This document shows, in pieces, positions 31,600 to 39,709 of a DNA stretch of 64,000 nt (positions are counted from its first letter, which is position 1; the number at the start of each line of letters is the position of its first letter). The notes beneath the pieces are model-generated. The model ran no database searches. It saw nothing but the letters and a program-made list of their open reading frames with translations, and was not told the origin of the DNA. The translations under genes were made by a program, and so were the position numbers. The stretch covers positions 163,550,130-163,614,129 of the forward strand of contig CM068824.1 in the NCBI GenBank assembly GCA_028554795.2. The letters are read 5' to 3'. The DNA comes from Sinohyriopsis cumingii (taxonomy: Eukaryota > Mollusca > Bivalvia > Unionida > Unionidae).

Positions 31600-32075
31600 A
31601 TGTCGTATAGTGTTGTCGGTGTAGAGTTGACCGATGGTCAAGTCAAGAAATTACGATCAAAGTCGGCTAAACAATGCGGGACCACAATAACGCTGAAGCC
31701 GTCGCAGATGGCAGGTGGTAATCATAAGATATCGTTGACGGCGCGTCAAATAAAACATTTCAATGATGCGATGAAGAATAAAAAGGGGGTTCAAATAGAT
31801 TTTTCCGCCGCAGCAATTAAAAACATGGAAAAGACCGGTGGGATATTTCCGCTGTTAGCTGCGATTCCAGCGTTGATTGCCGCGGCCGCACCAGCAGTGG
31901 CTAAGGCGGCGGCGTTGGGGCCGTTGGTACCGCGGCGGGAATGGCATTGAAGAAGGCAACCGGGAAAGGCTACAAAAAAAAACGACCCGTGGCCGGAAAG
32001 GGTCTAAGACTACCGGGGACCCCGTATTCATGGTATTCGGGAAAGGGTCTAAGACTACCGGGAACCGTTTATTAA
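31600..32075 (+). CDS. pX-like minor virion protein, frame broken in a G run
   Basis: The first frame (31600-31950) begins MSYSVVGVELTDGQVKKL, has a short basic N-terminal domain, then KTGGIFPLLAAIPALIAAA, the GG-hydrophobic segment typical of pX-like proteins of Polintons. GGI may be a cleavage site for the element's protease. At the G4 run near 31917-31920 the frame becomes non-homologous and ends at 31950, while coding-like text, basic and with GKGLRLPG twice, continues in the -1 frame to a stop at 32075, 11 bp before the protease. One base is probably missing from the G run, in the genome or the assembly. The second copy has the same state. I have not joined the parts. Confidence 0.75.
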
Positions 32076-32086
32076 CGCAAGAGTCA

Positions 32087-32569
32087 ATGACTCCTGAGTC
32101 TATGACTCCAATGTCTAATTTTGATTTAATAGACGCCGCAAACGCGCTAGCGATAAAAAACTTCAGAGGTGTTTTTATGAGGGATCAATTACCGGCGGTA
32201 CCAAGGAATATTGAAACCGGCATAATTAACCTCGATGGGTCCTCCGGAGCGGGAACTCATTGGGTTGCATACGCGATTGATCCGCGTGCGATCGTCTATT
32301 TTGATTCATACGGGTTAGCCCCGCCGAAAGAGTTCATGCGGTATATCCGGGCGTGTTCAGCCCGGGCGTGTTCAGCCCGGGTTTTTTATTCCACGCTGCC
32401 AACACAGCGATTAAGTGACCCGCCGATATGTGGCCGCGAGGTATTGAACGTACTCGCGGCGATTTCATCATCGCGAAAACCACCTCATGTGGTTGTAAAC
32501 GAATACACTAGTGGGGTCGTAGAAGCTCAACGGATTTTAGAGAATAACATTTACAATAATAATGATTGA
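32087..32569 (+). CDS. adenain-like (Ulp1 fold) maturation cysteine protease
   Basis: 160 residues from ATG 32087; ATG 32111 (MSNFDL) is an alternative. Expected to cleave capsid and core precursors during maturation. The catalytic order is visible: histidine in GTHWVAYA, aspartate in VYFDSYG, glutamine in LPTQRLSD and cysteine in PPICGREVL, as in adenovirus protease and its Polinton relatives. An in-frame 15-bp tandem duplication (ACSAR twice) lies between the aspartate and the glutamine. The gene overlaps the fibre-like gene by 8 bp, so the two are probably on one transcript. The same frame is open upstream to 31877 but that part overlaps the pX-like gene and reads as its wrong frame. Confidence 0.9.
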   Translation: MTPESMTPMSNFDLIDAANALAIKNFRGVFMRDQLPAVPRNIETGIINLDGSSGAGTHWVAYAIDPRAIVYFDSYGLAPPKEFMRYIRACSARACSARVFYSTLPTQRLSDPPICGREVLNVLAAISSSRKPPHVVVNEYTSGVVEAQRILENNIYNNND

Positions 32570-34025
32570 TATCTGGGGGCGACCGGTTTCGGCGCTAAAA
32601 GAATCCACGGAAACGGTCGCCACCGATGACATAAAAAAACTAATTGAGGATGAAATCACTGATATGTTGAATCTAACAAGTATTGACCCGGGCGAAATAG
32701 TTGTATTTCAAGACCGCCAGGGTAAATTGAAATCCGGTAATGTGTCACTGAATGACGTTTTAATACGACAGCGTGATACCGCCGAGGACACTATCGCGCT
32801 GTATACCAGCGACGGACGACTCAAACCGGGTGAATCCATCTTGACGATAAATGGAAAAATAAGTACACTTGGCGACAATTATATAACCATGTCAAATTCG
32901 TTAAAGGGTTTACGTGGTGAATTTAACTTTCATGGAGAACAGTTCAAGTCGATGATAACGCACGTCGGCGAAATGCGAGACATTGTTTATAGATTTTTTC
33001 GGGGATCCACGACGGCAGACGAACCAAATCTTGTAAAAATAAAAAATGCTATTTCGGATTTTATGGAGATGTCGGCCAATTTATCCCCGTTGCGAAAAAA
33101 TGTTAACAGGATCGATGACAACTTTGATAAATTCTTTGGTAAAAAAAATACCAAGCCGGATGAGATTACAATAACTATAAATGATATCACTGCGTATGGA
33201 CAGGAAATAAAAACAATCAAAACTGATGTTGCAACAAACAAAAGGAGTGTAGACGCGCATGAACAGGAAATAGAAATAATCGGCGCTAATGTTGCAACGA
33301 TCATAAATAATGTAGACTCGCATGGACGGAAAATAGAAACAATTAAAACTGATGTTACAACGATCATAAATAATATGGACACGCATACACAGGAAATAGG
33401 AACAATCAAAACTGATATTGAAGCGAACAAAAAAAATATAGACGCGTATTGGCGGGGAATAGGATTAATCAAAACTGATGTTGCAGCGAACAAAAAGGGT
33501 ATAGACGTGCATACATATGAAATAGGAACAATCAAACTTGATGTTGCAGCAAACAAAAAAAGTATGACCGAGAATACACGGGAAATAGAAACAATCAAAA
33601 CTAATGTTGCAGCGAACAAGAATAATATAGACGCGCATTGGCAGGAAGTAGGAATAATCAGAACTGATGTTGAAGCGATTAAAGACGGGCTACCGAGAGT
33701 AGCAGAGCAATTCGAAAAAATAAAAACCCCTCATGAGAACATCATCAACACAGTATACACAATTCGGCATGGATCATTCGATTGGACTCCTACACAGAAT
33801 ACAGTAAATATTACCGCAACTATTAAGGGTATTTATCGATTGACACTGGTTTCAATGATGCAGTTTAATATATTATCGTCGAGTTCATCCGGGTTTAACA
33901 ATACAATATCAACAATTATAGACAAGAACGCAACTGAACTGTTTACAATTTATGCCGTTGATAGAAATCTAGCCGGGGCAAACATTACATGGTATGTGGA
34001 ATTTGTAGCGAATCTAAGTAATTAA
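32562..34025 (+). CDS. fibre-like protein with eight 21-residue coiled-coil repeats
   Basis: 487 residues. Residues 1-205 form an N-terminal region that could anchor to the capsid. Residues 211-378 are eight consecutive 21-residue repeats, three heptads each, with the core EIxTIKTDVAANKK and an acid/histidine at the join (DAH, DVH, DTH). Residues 395-487 are a strand-rich globular tail (SFDWTPTQNTVNITATIKG to ITWYVEFVANLSN). Stalk plus C-terminal head is the architecture of trimeric attachment fibres such as adenovirus fibre and reovirus sigma-1; homology is not shown. If so, the head would be the receptor-binding part. Intact. It starts inside the protease gene's last codons. Confidence 0.75.
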   Translation: MIDIWGRPVSALKESTETVATDDIKKLIEDEITDMLNLTSIDPGEIVVFQDRQGKLKSGNVSLNDVLIRQRDTAEDTIALYTSDGRLKPGESILTINGKISTLGDNYITMSNSLKGLRGEFNFHGEQFKSMITHVGEMRDIVYRFFRGSTTADEPNLVKIKNAISDFMEMSANLSPLRKNVNRIDDNFDKFFGKKNTKPDEITITINDITAYGQEIKTIKTDVATNKRSVDAHEQEIEIIGANVATIINNVDSHGRKIETIKTDVTTIINNMDTHTQEIGTIKTDIEANKKNIDAYWRGIGLIKTDVAANKKGIDVHTYEIGTIKLDVAANKKSMTENTREIETIKTNVAANKNNIDAHWQEVGIIRTDVEAIKDGLPRVAEQFEKIKTPHENIINTVYTIRHGSFDWTPTQNTVNITATIKGIYRLTLVSMMQFNILSSSSSGFNNTISTIIDKNATELFTIYAVDRNLAGANITWYVEFVANLSN

Positions 34026-34050
34026 AAACACTAGCTCTTTTAAAATAAAA

Positions 34051-34572
34051 ATGACCACCAAGGAAATTGAATCAGAGGTATCACCGACGTCACATCAATA
34101 TCGATTCGATACCGCAAAAGAATTTTCCGCGAACTTAAAAACGCTTTCCGAACAATACCGTGCAAAAATAAAAAAATACCGTCGTAAAATAACCACCATC
34201 GACGCGGTCGTGTACTCAGTGTCGGGCATAGTAGCTGGCGCCGGTGTTATTTTATCCACGGTAACTACGATAGCCCCGATCGCTGTTCCAATCGCTGTCT
34301 CCGCGATGACAACAATTACTGGAGTCGCCAACGCAATCACTAGGAATATATCATCGTGTTTTCAGAAAAAACTCGACGAGTACACAGTAAAACATCATAT
34401 AGTATCCGACGCGTACTCGAAATTATCCGGGTTGATCTCGTTATCGATTGATAATTTGTTCGTATCCGATGTTGAATTCTCCACGATGGTCCAGTTGTAT
34501 AGCTCCGCGATGTCAAAAATCGAGGATTTTCAACTGGAAGCCGGAACCACCTCAATGGGCTCTGGTTATTAA
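34051..34572 (+). CDS. hypothetical two-span membrane protein
   Basis: 173 residues. A charged helical N-terminus (FSANLKTLSEQYRAKIKKYR) is followed by a long hydrophobic, alanine/glycine/isoleucine-rich stretch at about 49-98 that fits two membrane spans with a short turn (GIVAGAGVILSTV, TIAPIAVPIAVSAM). A helical C-terminal domain and a glycine-serine end (TTSMGSGY) complete it. This helix-TM-TM-helix layout is reminiscent of SLATT-like or small viral membrane proteins; no family is assigned. It lies between the fibre-like and penton-like genes, so it may be a virion component. Confidence 0.65.
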   Translation: MTTKEIESEVSPTSHQYRFDTAKEFSANLKTLSEQYRAKIKKYRRKITTIDAVVYSVSGIVAGAGVILSTVTTIAPIAVPIAVSAMTTITGVANAITRNISSCFQKKLDEYTVKHHIVSDAYSKLSGLISLSIDNLFVSDVEFSTMVQLYSSAMSKIEDFQLEAGTTSMGSGY

Positions 34573-34603
34573 TATTAAACACTAAAGACAACAAATAATA
34601 ATA

Positions 34604-35917
34604 ATGTCGCTGAACCCCGAAGGGTTTCAATTACTTCAGCGGATCGCGGAGAACACCACTCCGGTACAAACAAATATGATATCAATAACGTCAACGAAAC
34701 CCGAATTCAGTGTGAACTTCCCGTCGCCGGTTCCAGTGAAGGAAATAGCGCTGGCAAAATTGCGAGTATATCACAGTTGGCCTAATATTCGAGCGGACGC
34801 ATTTAACGGACAACAACCTAATAACTCGCTGGTTTTTGCACGGACAAATAAACCCGATGGGACCCCAGACTGGGAGGAGGTTACAATACCAACTGGGTCA
34901 TACCAAATAGAACAAATCAATAAAGAATTTCAACGCAGAATAAAATCGATCACAGGAAAAGAATCAAAAATCGCTATTACGGTTCATGAACCGACGTTAT
35001 CGTCGACGATTGAAATAAGCACACCGGGGTATATGGTTGATATTTATAACAGTTCAATAAGAACCATACTAGGATGGCCTAAGGAAAACCCCGCGGACTT
35101 GCACACGAATGAGAAATCGTATCATGAAATTATTACCAGTTATCGAGATAAATTATTTATTATAAAAAGCACGTTATTACCCAGTTGGTTTATATTTCAA
35201 GACGGAAATGCCATGAAGTGGGAGTTTCATCATGACAAAACCCCTGAATCGGTCGTCACATTAACAGTTAATTTAAATGATATCACTGATATTTTTAGCG
35301 AGATTAATCGTATTTACCAATCACAACTAGAACAGCTACGGGAGACAAAAGCACAAAAACACGTTGAGGTGTTAAATCAACTTATATCAGACATGGAATA
35401 TATCAATGAACGATTAGTTAAAATGATATCCGATAGAAGCGATAATGATAAACAAAAATTCCTAACCGAGTATAATATCACAGAAGCCGATTTACCCGAT
35501 TTCAAGTTTCCAGGATACAACGCGCCAGAACTAAGAAAGTCTCTTAATGATTTTCTCGGTCCATCAACTTATATCCTCAAACACGATAACGGAGATGGTG
35601 GTAGGCATATTGCTCCATACAACGTAAATATTGCATCGGTGATAGCGATTAATCTAGTGTGCGATGCTATCGAAGGGAGTTACCAGGTGGATACCAAGCA
35701 ATCAAATCAAGCTCAACAGGGGTATATCCTTTATTCATTTTCACCAACAGCCCCTCCGGGATTTTTAATCGTTGAGAGTCCGATTAATCCGGTCTATATG
35801 CGATGCCATGATCGGTTTTTAACGAGAATTAATTTTAGACTTACCGATCAGTCAAATAACCTAATTGATCTACAAGAGGAGGAGTTAGTGATCACTCTGT
35901 TTGTAAGATCATTGTAA
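34604..35917 (+). CDS. penton-like minor capsid protein
   Basis: 437 residues. It carries the usual marks of Polinton/adintovirus minor capsid proteins: the N-terminal IALAKLRVYHSWPNI strand pair, TIPTGSYQIEQINKEFQ, TILGWP, and a C-terminal barrel with VNIASVIAINLVCDAIEGSY, GYILYSFSPTAPPGFLI and INFRLTDQSNNLIDLQEEE. A helical insert (about 230-300) separates the two halves. Expected to close the capsid vertices as a pentameric single jelly roll. Its last codons and stop lie inside the right TIR (from 35909). Intact here; the second copy is cut short at 44695 by a 1-bp insertion next to the scaffold gap. Confidence 0.92.
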   Translation: MSLNPEGFQLLQRIAENTTPVQTNMISITSTKPEFSVNFPSPVPVKEIALAKLRVYHSWPNIRADAFNGQQPNNSLVFARTNKPDGTPDWEEVTIPTGSYQIEQINKEFQRRIKSITGKESKIAITVHEPTLSSTIEISTPGYMVDIYNSSIRTILGWPKENPADLHTNEKSYHEIITSYRDKLFIIKSTLLPSWFIFQDGNAMKWEFHHDKTPESVVTLTVNLNDITDIFSEINRIYQSQLEQLRETKAQKHVEVLNQLISDMEYINERLVKMISDRSDNDKQKFLTEYNITEADLPDFKFPGYNAPELRKSLNDFLGPSTYILKHDNGDGGRHIAPYNVNIASVIAINLVCDAIEGSYQVDTKQSNQAQQGYILYSFSPTAPPGFLIVESPINPVYMRCHDRFLTRINFRLTDQSNNLIDLQEEELVITLFVRSL

Positions 35918-36171
35918 ATAACCACTTAGCAGCAGGGGGGGGGGGGCGATGACATCGACGCGGTCGTCGATGTGCTTACCGGACGCTGACGACGCTGGGG
36001 ATCGGCGCGCAGAAGGTGTTAATTAAACCAAATGACGTCACCATCGTGTAGGATGGACCGACGTCGTTTTTTTTTTACCAGCGCTGATTACACCGGATCC
36101 GCTGAGTGCAGAAGTAATAATTAAGCAAAATAACGATTGGACAAAATGTCCGATTCGCCCCCCCTGCTGCT
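35909..36171 (-). repeat. right terminal inverted repeat of the Polinton-like element
   Basis: 263 bp, the reverse complement of 20117-20376 apart from homopolymer length (G12 against C8 near the inner end, C7 against G8 at the outer end). It ends CCCCCTGCTGCT, directly followed by the CGAAG duplication. Confidence 0.96.
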
Positions 36172-36176
36172 CGAAG
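36172..36176. repeat. 5-bp target site duplication, right
   Basis: CGAAG, the partner of 20112-20116. Confidence 0.85.
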
Positions 36177-36666
36177 TCATTAACACAAATCTTTGGAATA
36201 ATGTGCCACTTCTTTTGTCCAAGCCTCAAAAAAAAAAGACTTTTACGGTCACGTACATCTGGCCAGTGAGGGTGTATGTCACAAACTATACCCATAGCTA
36301 CGTAAACATCATCAGTGACTAAAAGTTGACGAATCTTTTGTTCCCCCGTAGATGTAGAGAAAAGCATCGAGATGAAAGCACAAGGCTTTTAACAGAACGA
36401 GTCTCTCGTGCTCAGGTAAAGGAACCACCCTCAAGTTTTTATGGTAGGTACAGATCGTAATGAGCCCACAAGGAATCGGTTGGTAAACGAAATTTTAGAA
36501 AGGAAGTCAATAAGACACACACCACACGACTACCAATATTCAATGGATTCTGCTCTCGTAGAAAGTGTTTGAAATCACCCACTGTCGGAGTAGTATCATT
36601 GACTTTCTTCCACTGAATCTGTTGTATCACTACTGATAAAGTCGTGGCATGGTAGCGAGGTTTCAT
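36177..36666 (-). pseudogene. decayed coding chain in the right flank
   Basis: The minus strand reads as coding-like text that changes frame several times: MKPRYHATTLSVVIQQIQWK and onward (36666-36439), then in another frame RVVPLPEHERLVLLKALCF and LDAFLYIYGGTK (about 36430-36350), then VTDDVYVAMGIVCDIHPHW and KKWHIIPKICVND (about 36340-36180), up to the element's end. Single-base indels at homopolymers separate the parts. No family recognised. It could be one broken gene or several short ones; the insertion cut its end. Confidence 0.35.
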
Positions 36667-37109
36667 ACCCTCTTTTGTTGAAGGTAATAAATGTACTTTT
36701 GAGCAGAAGCTGTTTTATTTCAGCACCGTACCAAAATTGTTTAGTCGCTAACTGACACACCTCACGCCGCACAGAATTTCCTCTTGAACCATGATTTGTT
36801 CGCGCAAAAGATCTTGATAATCCTCTAAGTCCTCCTCTGGAATTCGGTGTACTATGGTCACCTTTTGTAAGTAAAATGAGTAGCATCCAAATCTTTCTGA
36901 ATCTCTTGTGATTCATCAATGTCTGACCATTGGAATACTTTGAAATGAATCAATCCTCTTATACCATTCAGGTACCAGTTTTTCCAACATCGGTGACGTA
37001 AAGGATGCATTTGTTCTTTGCATTTCACTTGTATTTTGACATACTCTTGGTAAATACGTTCTCTCATCTCCAGTGGTAGATTCTGAATGTACTCTTCTAA
37101 ACTAGGCAT
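36596..37109 (-). pseudogene. tandem unknown gene, copy B (frameshifted)
   Basis: Starts MPSLEEYIQNLPLEMRERIY at 37109, then HPLRHRCWKNWYLNGIRGLI and VFQWSDID, and after a frame change near 36858 continues as EEDLEDYQDLLREQI and ENSVRREVCQLATKQF to 36596. It matches copy A at 37102-37559 along its length with clear residue conservation, so it is a diverged tandem duplicate. A 2-bp difference near the middle breaks the frame. Family not recognised; the LPxExxERIY start is F-box-like only in a loose sense. It starts inside the end of copy A, a compact intronless arrangement more like a viral than an animal gene cluster. Confidence 0.5.
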
Positions 37110-37559
37110 TCACAACGTCTTTCTTTTGTCGAAGGTAATAAATGTACCTTTTGCAAAGAACTAATCTTACTTCAGTGGCGAATCCAAATTGTTTAGTCAC
37201 TAGTTCACACACCGCACACCGTACAGAATTTTCGTCAACAGACAATATTTGTTGTTGTAAAAGATTTTGGTAATCGTCTAAGTCTTTCTCTGGAATTCGT
37301 TGTAGTATGGGCATCTTGTAAGTAGAATCAGTAGCAACCAAAGTCTTCTGGCCCTTGGGTAACTATCAATGTCTGACCATTGGAACGCTTTCAAATGAAT
37401 CAGTCCTCTTATATCATTCAGGTACCAGTGGTTAAAATATTGATGACGTAAAGGATGCAATTGTTTTCTGCGTTTCACTTGTTTATTGACGAATTCTCGG
37501 TAAATGCGTTCTCCTAACTCCACAGGCAAAACACGAATGTTCTCTTGTAAAGTATCCAT
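37102..37559 (-). pseudogene. tandem unknown gene, copy A (frameshifted)
   Basis: Starts MDTLQENIRVLPVELGERIY at 37559, with HPLRHQYFNHWYLNDIRGLI and AFQWSDID; a 1-bp loss relative to copy B near 37345 shifts the frame, after which ILQRIPEKDLDDYQNLLQQQ, ENSVRCAVCELVTKQFGF and a tyrosine/lysine-rich end follow to 37102. Alignment with copy B places both start codons at the same position, which supports these being two separate small genes of about 150 codons. Function unknown. Confidence 0.5.
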
Positions 37560-37584
37560 GAAGAGATGAAGTAATCTTCCTAAA

Positions 37585-37858
37585 GGTAGGTAGCGACAGT
37601 GCGGAGACCATCGAGCATGTTCCAGGTAACCTTAATCTTTCTGCTCCCATTCGTGAAGTGACACACCGCAACTGAAACAGCTGACATTATCGCCTTCGCC
37701 CAAGTAGATAAATCTGACTCGGGCTAATTCTTCGGAGGTAGGTCCTCTCTAAGATATTCAGGCCACTTTCCTTGAAAGGTTTCGAAACGAGTTTCAAATT
37801 CGCAGTATTCAGACAAACGCACAGGGAACGAATATTCTTCTTTCACAGGTTCATTTAG
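37585..37858 (-). pseudogene. BIR (inhibitor-of-apoptosis) domain, broken and truncated
   Basis: Reading right to left: FETRFETFQGKWPEYL (about 37812-37765), then in another frame ARVRFIYLGEGDNVSCFSCG (to about 37668) and VSLHEWEQKD, an in-frame stop, then LEHARWSPHCRYL. The zinc ligands CxxC and the later H and C match the BIR layout CxxC-x(n)-H-x(6)-C. There is one frameshift near 37727 and one stop, so it is damaged or mis-sequenced. Its 5' end is lost where the second copy of the element begins at 37862. BIR proteins occur both in animals (hugely expanded in bivalves) and in some invertebrate DNA viruses. I have not reconstructed it. Confidence 0.7.
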
Positions 37859-37861
37859 ATG

Positions 37862-38773
37862 AGAGAGCGGCTAGCAGCGCTTATAAAGTTTATACCGTTA
37901 CGAGATAGAGTGAGAGAGAAACTTCAAACGCGACAACAAATGCAAACTGATTTTGCTGTTGGAAGTGAACAGTTATTTGCCCCGGTAACTAAAGCGACTA
38001 AGGATGTTACGGCGGCAACTGTACCCGTTCTTGGTGCGCTTGAAAAGATAGCGGCAGAGACAAAACAAACAAAAAGGTCTTTAGAAACACTCCCTGCAAA
38101 AATAGCGGCTGCTACAACACGGAGGCCACCACCACTCGCTATAACCGAACCACAAGAACCTTATGTTACAATGGCCGACGAAGAAGAACTAGGCGCTACT
38201 GCGAAAGAACCAGAAGAAGAAATACCAGAAGAAGAAATACCAGAAGAAGAAATACCGGAAGAAAAAGAGGGGAATATACCCCGTATTGTACTCAAGAAGA
38301 GCACAATAGATCAAATTAGAGGCTTCAGCAACAGGGAAGAATTAATTAATTTTGCTGCCAACAATTTTGCTAAGAGCATACGAGATAAGAAGCATATCAA
38401 TAGCGGTTACGAGAAAAATATAAAGTCGTTAAAGGACTGGGCAAGAATAGTGTATTTAGCAAGTAAACATAAAGATGCATTACCACATCGTAGTAAATCT
38501 GATTACGACACATTTCACAAGGAAGTTAAGAGTATAACACCAAAAAAAGGAAAAGGATACCCTGTTGGTAAAGAATCCTACGGCGTTACCTGCCCTAATA
38601 GTGTTCTCAGTGATATATCACGGCTAGAGGTACTAATTGGAGGAAAACGAGCCGGAAATAACTCTACGGAAATAATCAATGAGGCCGCTGATATTTGCAA
38701 GCGGTTATTTGCAGGCGGTATTATGGACATTAATGCATATCGAACGCTCATAGACGAACTCGTGGATGATTAA
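37862..38773 (+). CDS. second copy of acidic-repeat structural protein, 5' truncated
   Basis: Same protein as at 28247-29191 from residue 12 on. The first 11 codons and the original promoter leader are missing; an ATG made at the junction (37859) gives an open frame of 304 residues, but nothing suggests that it is expressed. The acidic IPEEE hinge and C-terminal domain are unchanged. Confidence 0.85.
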   Translation, partial: RERLAALIKFIPLRDRVREKLQTRQQMQTDFAVGSEQLFAPVTKATKDVTAATVPVLGALEKIAAETKQTKRSLETLPAKIAAATTRRPPPLAITEPQEPYVTMADEEELGATAKEPEEEIPEEEIPEEEIPEEKEGNIPRIVLKKSTIDQIRGFSNREELINFAANNFAKSIRDKKHINSGYEKNIKSLKDWARIVYLASKHKDALPHRSKSDYDTFHKEVKSITPKKGKGYPVGKESYGVTCPNSVLSDISRLEVLIGGKRAGNNSTEIINEAADICKRLFAGGIMDINAYRTLIDELVDD

Positions 38774-39192
38774 AAAAATTATAAAATTATAAAATTATAA
38801 AATTATCGTTTTTTGTTAATTTTTAACCGTTTTTTGACTGTTTTTGACCGTTTTTAGTCATTTTTGGTCGTTTTTTGACTGTTTTTGGCCATTTTTTGAG
38901 GGCAGAAACCCAAGGAAATCATTTAGAGAAAATCGATGTTTTTCTGAAAAATCGAGAAAAAAACGACTATAGGCAACAAAAAACGACCAAAAATGACTAG
39001 AAATCAAGAAAAAACCAGAAAAAAACCAGATTTTTATCGAGGGCAAAAACCCAAGGAAATTTTGATAAAATTTATTCCGGTTTTTGATTCGGTGGGGGGA
39101 GGTGATCACAATCACTGGTGATTACAATCACTGGTGATCACAATCACTGGTGATCACAATCACTAATTGGAAAACTAGTGTTTTTAATAAGG
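38774..39192. promoter_or_regulatory. second copy of the iteron-bearing spacer
   Basis: Same as 29192-29610, including the four 16-bp palindromic iterons at 39102-39165. I saw no difference between the copies. Confidence 0.6.
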
Positions 39193-39699
39193 ATGATCAT
39201 ACACTACAACCATGATAAACCAGTACTCGTCTACGTGGTAAACTCGCGATTGCCTGTTTACCGCGCGTACTATGGAGATGGTCTCGGTAGCACCATTGCG
39301 GGGTTATTTACAAGAATGGCTCCAAAAGTAGCGCCGTTAGCCAAACAATTAGGAATGAAGGCTATTGATGTTATTCGTGATAAGGGAATCAGCGCTATTG
39401 GAGATGTTGCCGGAAAGGCGCTTTCAGCCGCGCGGGACAAACTAATGTCATTGGTGAAATCCAAGAGATTTTCAAAAAGAAAACAGAAACCACCGGTAAT
39501 GCCATCAACGACAGTGATGCCTGCGAATGTCAGTAAAGTAATAAATAACGCCGTGGAAGAAAAATTAGAGTCATTGGCGACGACTCAGTCGTTGGCGACG
39601 ACTCCGTCGTTGGCGACTTCGCCATCCGCCGATGCGGCAACCAACGCGCTCATGAACGCGATAGCGGGAAGTGGTCTACGACGAAAAAATCGCAATTGA
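39193..39699 (+). CDS. second copy of basic virion-type protein
   Basis: Translation identical to the protein at 29611-30117 (168 residues). See that entry for features. Intact. Confidence 0.6.
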   Translation: MIIHYNHDKPVLVYVVNSRLPVYRAYYGDGLGSTIAGLFTRMAPKVAPLAKQLGMKAIDVIRDKGISAIGDVAGKALSAARDKLMSLVKSKRFSKRKQKPPVMPSTTVMPANVSKVINNAVEEKLESLATTQSLATTPSLATSPSADAATNALMNAIAGSGLRRKNRN

Positions 39700-39709
39700 A
39701 AACACCAAC

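Larger units (their letters stand above)
20117..36171. mobile_element. complete Polinton/Maverick (adintovirus-like) element
   Basis: A 16,055-bp unit bounded by matching TIRs and a 5-bp duplication. It encodes the hallmark set of the group: packaging ATPase, retroviral-type integrase, family B DNA polymerase, adenain-like protease, double jelly-roll major capsid and penton-like minor capsid proteins, plus phospholipase A2 and a pX-like protein. Coding is dense on both strands up to the TIRs. Presence of capsid, protease and ATPase together means it could in principle be a virus as well as a transposon. Two genes (phospholipase A2 and pX-like) have single-base frame breaks at homopolymers, which may be real, programmed or assembly error. 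Confidence 0.95.

Noticed and set aside
31877..32086. Longer protease starting at 31877
   Set aside because: The extra part is the wrong frame of the pX-like gene and carries no protease motif.
32987..33619. 210-codon minus-strand frame antisense to the fibre-like gene
   Set aside because: A shadow of the 63-bp repeats in the fibre-like gene; the plus frame has clear heptads and normal gene context.
20111..36177. 6-bp target duplication, as usual for Polintons
   Set aside because: ACGAAG on the left against CGAAGT on the right; only 5 bp match with the TIR ends fixed at AGCAGC.
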